19,649 nucleotides of DNA, taken from an archaeon (lineage in GTDB: Archaea; Asgardarchaeota; Hermodarchaeia; Hermodarchaeales; Hermodarchaeaceae). Below, one piece after another: positions 14,760 through 19,649 of the stretch. Each line of letters opens with the position of its first letter. Position 1 is the stretch's first letter. The notes under the pieces are model-generated. The model saw only the letters and a list, made by a program, of their open reading frames with translations. It ran no database searches and was not told the origin of the DNA. A program made the translations under genes and the position numbers. The stretch covers positions 1 to 19,649 of the forward strand of contig JABXGU010000706.1 of NCBI GenBank assembly GCA_016550415.1, written 5' to 3'.

Positions 14760-15791
14760 TCATGCTCCAAACCAACTCAGGAAAATGGGAGCGAATACTG
14801 GTCCAAGGGCCACGTAAACCCAGAAGAAACCGATGGCTAGGGCTGCAGTAATTGGGACGGTAAGAAATGAGGTTACAGCAATCCGCTTCAAAGGAGACTG
14901 ATTCAAAGGAACACGATTCGCCAATCCTGCACCAATCAATGCTGTAATCAGAATATGTGTCGCAGCAAGAGGAATCCAAAAAAGCGTACCAACAAATAAG
15001 ACTATTGCACTCGAAGCCGCTGAAGAAAAACTAGTGCTTGGACGAAGCTCTGTCAATTCCATACCAACGGTGCTCACAACACGCCTTCCCAAAAAAATAA
15101 CTCCAACTGCCATTCCGACCCCGCCCACCAGGAGAGGAATTGTCATATCTTCTGGGCTAACAAACATGGTCAATAGTCCCACTGCCTTAGAAACATCATT
15201 CCCCCCTCTGCTTAATCCAATAATTATTACCATGAAAAGAAGAAGCCAGCCAAAAATCTCCTCAACTCTTCGAACCTCCTCAAAACCACCCGCTCGAGAC
15301 AATACAAGTCTTTGCACTAACAATTGCAATAGAAATGCAATTGCCAAACTGAAGATTGGGCTTAGAATCCAGCCTATCAGTATAATCAGTAGAGTATCAA
15401 ATCGTAGAATTTGTGATGCTGTAGTAATCTGCATTAGTAATCCGATTCCGAGTATACTACCCACAATGGCATGAGTTGCAGAAATTGGATAGCCCTTTAA
15501 TGAAGAAATAAGAAGCCAAGTGGTCATGGCAAGGGCAACGACTAGAATTACTTCTAGGGGGAAGGGTGTGACCACAATATCGGCACCAAGGGTTTCACTT
15601 ACTCCTCTTCCCAGCAATTGGGCGCCAATGATGTGAAGGCAACCACACAATATAACGGCTGCATTTAATGTGAGTGCCTTTGCCCCTACAATGCTAGCCA
15701 TTGTATTATCGTTGGCTCCAATGGCTATCGCCACAATTGCTGCCATGATAAACAGGGTGAGCAATATCAGTGTAGGGATAGTGATTGCCAA
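14760..15791 (-). CDS. PiT-family inorganic phosphate permease
   Basis: PiT permeases import phosphate (usually as a metal-phosphate complex) with protons or sodium. The 343-residue protein shows both copies of the duplicated family signature: IAIGANDNTMASIVGAKAL near residue 25 and GGNDVSKAVGLL near residue 205. It also has SATHAIVGSILG, and about nine or ten hydrophobic segments split by a charged loop containing RRVEEIFGW. The stop is TGA at 14760-14762. The start is TTG at 15791; no in-frame ATG or GTG precedes the first membrane helix, and an ATG a few bases upstream is in another frame. No PhoU-like gene is adjacent. Phosphate is the best guess; sulfate permeases of this superfamily look similar. 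Confidence 0.92.
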   Translation of the reverse strand: MAITIPTLILLTLFIMAAIVAIAIGANDNTMASIVGAKALTLNAAVILCGCLHIIGAQLLGRGVSETLGADIVVTPFPLEVILVVALAMTTWLLISSLKGYPISATHAIVGSILGIGLLMQITTASQILRFDTLLIILIGWILSPIFSLAIAFLLQLLVQRLVLSRAGGFEEVRRVEEIFGWLLLFMVIIIGLSRGGNDVSKAVGLLTMFVSPEDMTIPLLVGGVGMAVGVIFLGRRVVSTVGMELTELRPSTSFSSAASSAIVLFVGTLFWIPLAATHILITALIGAGLANRVPLNQSPLKRIAVTSFLTVPITAALAIGFFWVYVALGPVFAPIFLSWFGA

Positions 15792-15842
15792 ACATGTAGC
15801 CCCCGGCAGCGTAAGATTTGAAATTAGGTGTTGGGAAACTCA

Positions 15843-15900
15843 GAATATACCTAATCTATATATTCTCTATAGGGCTATATTATCTACATATAACATTTAA
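15843..15900. promoter_or_regulatory. AT-rich divergent promoter region of PiT and MFS genes
   Basis: The gap between the divergent transporter starts contains several TATA-like stretches, and an inverted repeat GAATATA (15843-15849) with TATATTC (15859-15865). Either strand could use it. Individual promoter elements cannot be assigned with confidence. Confidence 0.3.
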
Positions 15901-16044
15901 TAATCTTTTCTCAAAAGCAAGCCACCTAGAATTGACTCTTTGTAGAAAACTTTTTTTCATTTGAATATTCTCAAGCAGAATATCTTCCTGCATCCCATCG
16001 GTGATTTACTAGTGCCCGAACAAATTCTAGAGATCCAACATCCA

Positions 16045-17226
16045 ATGCGAAGTTTTGTCCTACTCTTGGCTGCTAATTTCCTTTGGATGATTGGTCTAGC
16101 AATATACCTACCCTTCTTGGGATTATTTCTTCGATCTTACCTTGGAGCAAACCCAGTTGAAGTTGGATTATTTTCTTCTACAATATCCTTGAGTGCCATC
16201 ATTACAACACTAATTGGCGGTCCGTTGACAGGGAGGTTTGGTGAGAAGCCAATAATCATCATATCATGGGTTTCGATAGTGCCTGCACCTCTCATCTATA
16301 TTTTTGCTCCAAGTTGGCATTGGACATTATTAGGTGCAATTTCTGAAGGAGCAGGTTTCCTGGGTGCTGGTGCATTTGGAAGTTATATTAGTCAAATAAC
16401 TGGAAGAGAACGTCGTGGCCTAGCTTACGGTCTCAATATGGCATCCTATGCTGCTGCTGGTATTCCTGGTCCAGTGCTTGGCGGATTTTTTATTACAAAT
16501 TATGGATATTACTTTGTTTTTCTCATTGCTGCAGTTCTTTACTTTGGTAGCACGTTAGTGGTGGCACTGATATCGCCAGTTCCAAAACATAGTGTTGAAA
16601 CTACCAGCAAATTGCCTCAGTCTGATTGGGCAAGGAAATACAACATCCCTGTTACTCGAATATTCTGGGCTGTTACTCTACTATATGCTGTTGTCCTAAC
16701 ATTATCAAATATTGGAAGTATCTTTCTTCCTCTTTTCTTGGTTGATCGGTTTGGTCTCAATGAGTTTCAAATCGGAATAATGGGAATGATAGCTAATGCA
16801 AGTGCATCAGTATTCGGACCATTACTGGGAATGGCTGGTGATCATTGGAGTCACACACCCATAGTTGCAATATCCGTTTTTGGATGGCTGGGATTCTATG
16901 GGCTATTATTGATCTGTCCCGATACTATTCTTCTAATGGTGGTCTACATCGTTCAAGGTCTCTCAGCAGGATTATACCCACTATTAGGCGCAATCATTTC
17001 TAGAAACCTTACAAAAGCCCAATTGCCCAATGCATTTGTAATATTCGAGTCCTTTAGCCGTATTCTAACTCCGTTCTCTCCACTCATTGGAGGTATAGGA
17101 TATGCCATTAATCCTAGTCTACCCCTTTTGATGATTACTCTCTTCCTTCCCCTTCCTCTATTAATGGTTCCAGTTTTATCTAGAATAGTAAAAAAGGAAA
17201 AACAAGCAAGTAGTTCTTCTAGTTGA
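16045..17226 (+). CDS. major facilitator superfamily transporter
   Basis: A 12-helix MFS permease. From the ATG at 16045 it has 393 residues and begins directly with helix 1 (VLLLAANFLWMIGLAIYLPF). The A-type loop 2-3 motif appears as GGPLTGRFGEKPII, and its second-half counterpart as LLGMAGDHWSHTP. GIPGPVLGGFF is the helix 5 motif seen in drug-type exporters. A long basic central loop (about 185-205) divides two six-helix halves, and the C-terminus is Lys/Ser rich. The frame extends upstream to a TTG at 15961 that would add 28 residues. Substrate is not deducible; multidrug, sugar or metabolite export are all possible. It runs divergently from the PiT permease. Confidence 0.88.
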   Translation: MRSFVLLLAANFLWMIGLAIYLPFLGLFLRSYLGANPVEVGLFSSTISLSAIITTLIGGPLTGRFGEKPIIIISWVSIVPAPLIYIFAPSWHWTLLGAISEGAGFLGAGAFGSYISQITGRERRGLAYGLNMASYAAAGIPGPVLGGFFITNYGYYFVFLIAAVLYFGSTLVVALISPVPKHSVETTSKLPQSDWARKYNIPVTRIFWAVTLLYAVVLTLSNIGSIFLPLFLVDRFGLNEFQIGIMGMIANASASVFGPLLGMAGDHWSHTPIVAISVFGWLGFYGLLLICPDTILLMVVYIVQGLSAGLYPLLGAIISRNLTKAQLPNAFVIFESFSRILTPFSPLIGGIGYAINPSLPLLMITLFLPLPLLMVPVLSRIVKKEKQASSSSS

Positions 17227-17295
17227 ATCTTGTAAAAAAGCAATGAGAGATGTTCCATTCAATCTTGGATTCATCTTACCAATATCCAATATGTA

Positions 17296-18012
17296 GTGGT
17301 AGTGTTTACTGTGGAGAATAATCTGGCAGTTGAAATTCAGGAGAAAGCTCTGAAGTGGGGCGCAGACCTGATAGGCTTCGCCTCAGTAGACCGGTTCAAC
17401 AGATACCCCTCTGAACACCAGCCAACCTTCGATTTTCCAGAAGCGCGTACAATCATAGTACTTGCCTTAAACATGGTTGATCCAATACTAGACATTTGGG
17501 TACATGCGCCCCCCACAAGCGGTGTTGGTCGGAACACAATTGGCAGAGCCTTTGAAGATGAAATACTTCTGGCTATTTGCTATCGTCTTGCTCTCTTCTT
17601 ACATCATCGTGGAGTCAAATCAAAAATCCTAAGATATGAGCCAGGCATCTATCTCAAGGATGCCGCGGTTCTAGCAGGATTGGGAGTCATCGGACGAAAT
17701 AATCTACTAATCACGCCTCAATATGGTCCGCGAGTACGTCTTCGCGCTCTTGCCGTCAATGTTGAACTTCCTCCCAGCCTAGTCATGACTGAAAACATCT
17801 ACTGCAAAGACTGCGACAAATGCATCAAGGCATGCCCTGTTAATGACCTAGAATATGGCAAGTTCAATCGAGAACTATGCCTAAGTAGCCCCCTTCACAA
17901 ACGCACTATTTCCCCCAATGCTACAATCTGGTGTACCCGCTGCTCATGTGTTTGTCCTGTAGGTCTTAAGGTCCCCTGTGATGACACAATAAAAATTACC
18001 ATGGAAAAATAA
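17296..18012 (+). CDS. QueG-like iron-sulfur protein (epoxyqueuosine reductase family)
   Basis: The 238-residue protein resembles the core of epoxyqueuosine reductase, a cobalamin and 4Fe-4S enzyme related to reductive dehalogenases. Recognisable parts are the N-terminal KWGADLIGFASVDRF, the family signature LAGLGVIGRNNLLITPQYG, and two cluster-binding motifs: CKDCDKCIKACPV and, nearer the C-terminus, CTRCSCVCPVG. It is shorter than bacterial QueG (more than 300 residues) and lacks C-terminal extensions. Archaea make archaeosine rather than queuosine, so a QueG role is unlikely and another cobalamin-dependent or simple electron-transfer reduction may apply. The start is uncertain: GTG at 17296, 17302 or 17311 all fit, and an ATG at 17291 is followed at once by a stop. 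Confidence 0.8.
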   Translation: MVVFTVENNLAVEIQEKALKWGADLIGFASVDRFNRYPSEHQPTFDFPEARTIIVLALNMVDPILDIWVHAPPTSGVGRNTIGRAFEDEILLAICYRLALFLHHRGVKSKILRYEPGIYLKDAAVLAGLGVIGRNNLLITPQYGPRVRLRALAVNVELPPSLVMTENIYCKDCDKCIKACPVNDLEYGKFNRELCLSSPLHKRTISPNATIWCTRCSCVCPVGLKVPCDDTIKITMEK

Positions 18013-18080
18013 TCTGTCTGCAAGTTTGAATCTCTCAGTATTGATGTAAATAAAGCCTTATAGTAGTCCCTATCAAATGA

Positions 18081-18455
18081 ATGGCTATGCCAAAGATTAT
18101 CCACTTTGAAATTGCTATTGATAATCCAGACCGAGCAATAAAGTTCTACCAATCTGCGTTCAATTGGAAAATCAGTAGGTGGGGAGGACCAGCAGACTAT
18201 TGGCTAATTAATGCTGGTGAAGAGAGTGAACCTGGAATAAATGGCGCCCTACAACGAAGAAAAGATGCCCCACAATCAGTTATAACAATAGTAAGTGTAC
18301 CCTCAATTGACAAAACACTGGACAAGATTAAGAAAGCTGGCGGAGAAATCACAGCTCCAAAAATGCCGGTACCCGGTGTTGGCTGGGCAGCATACTGCAA
18401 AGATACTGAAGGAAATATAATCGGCATATTACAAGAAGACCCCTCCGCAAAATAA
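18081..18455 (+). CDS. VOC-superfamily (glyoxalase/dioxygenase fold) protein
   Basis: A 124-residue single-subunit member of the vicinal-oxygen-chelate superfamily, close in pattern to the lactoylglutathione-lyase-related group. It begins IIHFEIAIDNPDRAIKFYQ, with His8 at the usual first metal position. It continues with FYQSAFNWKI, GINGAL, the second-half strand VITIVSVPSIDKTLDKI, and KKAGGEI. It ends with the typical PGVGWAAYCKDTEGN and IIGILQ. ATG at 18081 (or Met3 at 18087) is the start. A TAAATAAA about 30 bases upstream could be its TATA box. Reaction and substrate are unknown. Confidence 0.88.
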   Translation: MAMPKIIHFEIAIDNPDRAIKFYQSAFNWKISRWGGPADYWLINAGEESEPGINGALQRRKDAPQSVITIVSVPSIDKTLDKIKKAGGEITAPKMPVPGVGWAAYCKDTEGNIIGILQEDPSAK

Positions 18456-18598
18456 GCGTGCACTAAGAACCGATTGAAGCCACCTAGATTCCACATGAAG
18501 AAGAACTATGCGAAGTCATTTAACTAGATATGCCTAGATGAAAATACAAAATCAAATAATCAAGATAAATACCATAAGAAACGATATCTGTGCATTCT

Positions 18599-18604
18599 AA
18601 GGTG
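18599..18604 (+). promoter_or_regulatory. Shine-Dalgarno site of the reductase gene
   Basis: AAGGTG lies 8 bases before the ATG at 18613 and supports that start. The same GGTG with 8-base spacing precedes the aminotransferase ATG at 9115. The rest of the 18456-18612 gap is A-rich with no gene seen. Confidence 0.6.
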
Positions 18605-18612
18605 TTGAAACA

Positions 18613-19649
18613 ATGCCACAATACGACCTCATAGTTGTTGGCGCTGGACCTGCAGGTGCCCATCTAGCGCAACAAGCAGCTAAGCTAGATCTTAATGTTC
18701 TACTCCTCGAAAGACTATCACGAAACCGTGTAGGAGACAAGGTCTGCGGCGAAGGCATCGCCCTCCACCACTTAAAGAATGCAGGAATACCCTATCCAAA
18801 AGGCGATGAATTGGGTACACCAATCAATGGCATCGACATCTACCCACCCAGCATGAAAAACTACGTCACAGTGAGCCAACGCCAACCAGGCGAAGTCTGC
18901 GACGGATGGACCATTGACCGCCTACATTTTGGCCAACGTCTCCTCAAATACGCAGAAGAAGCAGGCGCTGAAATACGTGACAATTCTCACATCCTAGAAC
19001 CCATCATGGAAAAAGGTACGGTCAAGGGTGTCAGCTACAAAGATACAACCACCAAAACCACCAAAAAAGTCACTGCCCATGTAACCGTTGACGCAACAGG
19101 AATGTCAGCAACACTACGACGAAAAATGAAACACCCCCTAATAGAAGACACAATCGACCTATCAGATCAAGCGGTCTGTTATAGAGAAATCCTGGAACTC
19201 AAACAACCCCCAGAACACCCCGACCGCTGCATAATCATCATGGACGATAGATACTCGCCAGGAGGCTACATCTGGATATTCCCAAAGGGCGGCACAATAG
19301 CCAACGTCGGACTCGGCACCAAAGGAGGACAAGGACACAAAGCAAAAGACCTCTACAAACAATTCCTGGCAAGCCATCCAATGTTCAAGGAAGCAAAAGT
19401 CATACACGGAGGCGGCGGAGCATGCCCCTTAAGACGACCCCTATGGAGCTGCGTCGCAGACGGCATCATGTTCATAGGAGACGCAGGATGCCACTGCTCA
19501 CCTTTGCATGGAGGTGGTGTGGGTTCTAGTCTGGAGGCTGGGCATGTGGCTGCTCCTGTTGTTAAGGCTGCTGTTGAGTCTGGTGATGTTTCTATGGCTG
19601 GTCTTTGGGACTTTAATGTTAGATACAATCGTTTTGGCTATGGTCAGAA
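18613..19649 (+). CDS. geranylgeranyl reductase family flavoprotein (3' end missing)
   Basis: The reading frame is open from the ATG at 18613 to the window edge (345 codons, no stop). It encodes an FAD-dependent reductase of the archaeal geranylgeranyl reductase family, which saturates the isoprenoid chains of membrane lipids. Visible motifs are the dinucleotide-binding IVVGAGPAGAHLA at the N-terminus, VCGEGIALHHL, TVDATGMSATLR, the family hallmark PGGYIWIFPKG, and the FAD-phosphate motif GDAGCHCSPLHGGGVGSSLE near the edge. About 50-100 C-terminal residues are probably missing. The first 890 bases use A- and C-ending codons; from about 19500 the gene switches to T- and G-ending codons. Members of this family also reduce other isoprenoids such as quinones, so the substrate is inferred. 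Confidence 0.92.
   Translation, partial: MPQYDLIVVGAGPAGAHLAQQAAKLDLNVLLLERLSRNRVGDKVCGEGIALHHLKNAGIPYPKGDELGTPINGIDIYPPSMKNYVTVSQRQPGEVCDGWTIDRLHFGQRLLKYAEEAGAEIRDNSHILEPIMEKGTVKGVSYKDTTTKTTKKVTAHVTVDATGMSATLRRKMKHPLIEDTIDLSDQAVCYREILELKQPPEHPDRCIIIMDDRYSPGGYIWIFPKGGTIANVGLGTKGGQGHKAKDLYKQFLASHPMFKEAKVIHGGGGACPLRRPLWSCVADGIMFIGDAGCHCSPLHGGGVGSSLEAGHVAAPVVKAAVESGDVSMAGLWDFNVRYNRFGYGQ

Noticed and set aside
14755..14764. Palindrome CATGATCATG at the end of the PiT gene
   Set aside because: It overlaps the stop codon in a convergent gap, where an operator is unlikely; a 10-bp palindrome can occur by chance.
1..19649. Search for mobile elements, CRISPR arrays, defence islands and biosynthetic clusters
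   Set aside because: No transposase, integrase, phage gene, regularly spaced repeat or toxin-antitoxin pair could be supported; the gene content is metabolic, transport and signalling.

Overview
The window looks like a chromosomal segment of an archaeon, most likely an Asgard archaeon. The evidence is: isopentenyl phosphate kinase and a geranylgeranyl-reductase-type flavoprotein (archaeal lipid and isoprenoid enzymes); a Rab/Ras-like small GTPase; a tandem Roadblock/LC7 protein directly followed by an MglA-like GTPase; and a soluble HdrA-HdrC-HdrB heterodisulfide reductase set. Starts are a mix of ATG, GTG and TTG, and Shine-Dalgarno-like GGTG/GAGGTG motifs are visible before several genes. 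No rRNA, complete tRNA, CRISPR array, transposase or prophage gene was seen, so this reads as ordinary chromosome rather than a mobile island.

Layout. 1-930: surE on the minus strand. 1032-1655: a RecA-like fold candidate without a Walker A motif. 1670-3345 (minus): a polytopic membrane protein with a C-terminal zinc ribbon and a Rab-like GTPase. 3493-5536 (plus): an isopentenyl phosphate kinase fused to an unknown N-terminal domain, followed by a degenerate metallo-beta-lactamase-fold protein. 5562-6377 (minus): a nitrilase-family hydrolase. 6507-8094 (plus): the Roadblock/MglA pair. 8180-8986: a membrane protein. 9115-10485: a class III aminotransferase with a four-cysteine insert. 10693-14656: the hdrA-hdrC-hdrB operon with overlapping stop/start codons. 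14760-15791 (minus): a PiT-type phosphate permease. 16045-17226: an MFS transporter. 17296-18012: a QueG-like iron-sulfur protein. 18081-18455: a VOC-fold protein. 18613 to the end: a geranylgeranyl reductase family protein cut by the window edge. Every intergenic gap is shorter than 300 bases.

How the genes fit together. The Hdr genes encode a cytosolic electron-transfer complex with a FlpD/MvhD electron-entry domain fused to HdrA; no hydrogenase or formate dehydrogenase partner is in the window. IPK and the reductase would act at the two ends of isoprenoid lipid synthesis. The two GTPase loci represent eukaryote-like small-GTPase signalling, each with a plausible partner next door.

The most unusual signal is compositional. 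hdrA and the reductase gene switch abruptly, in frame, from A/C-rich to G/T-rich coding-strand style at highly conserved motifs. One A/C-rich tract also runs through non-coding DNA. This may be mosaic recombination, a local strand-asymmetric process or an assembly chimera, and it should be checked first.
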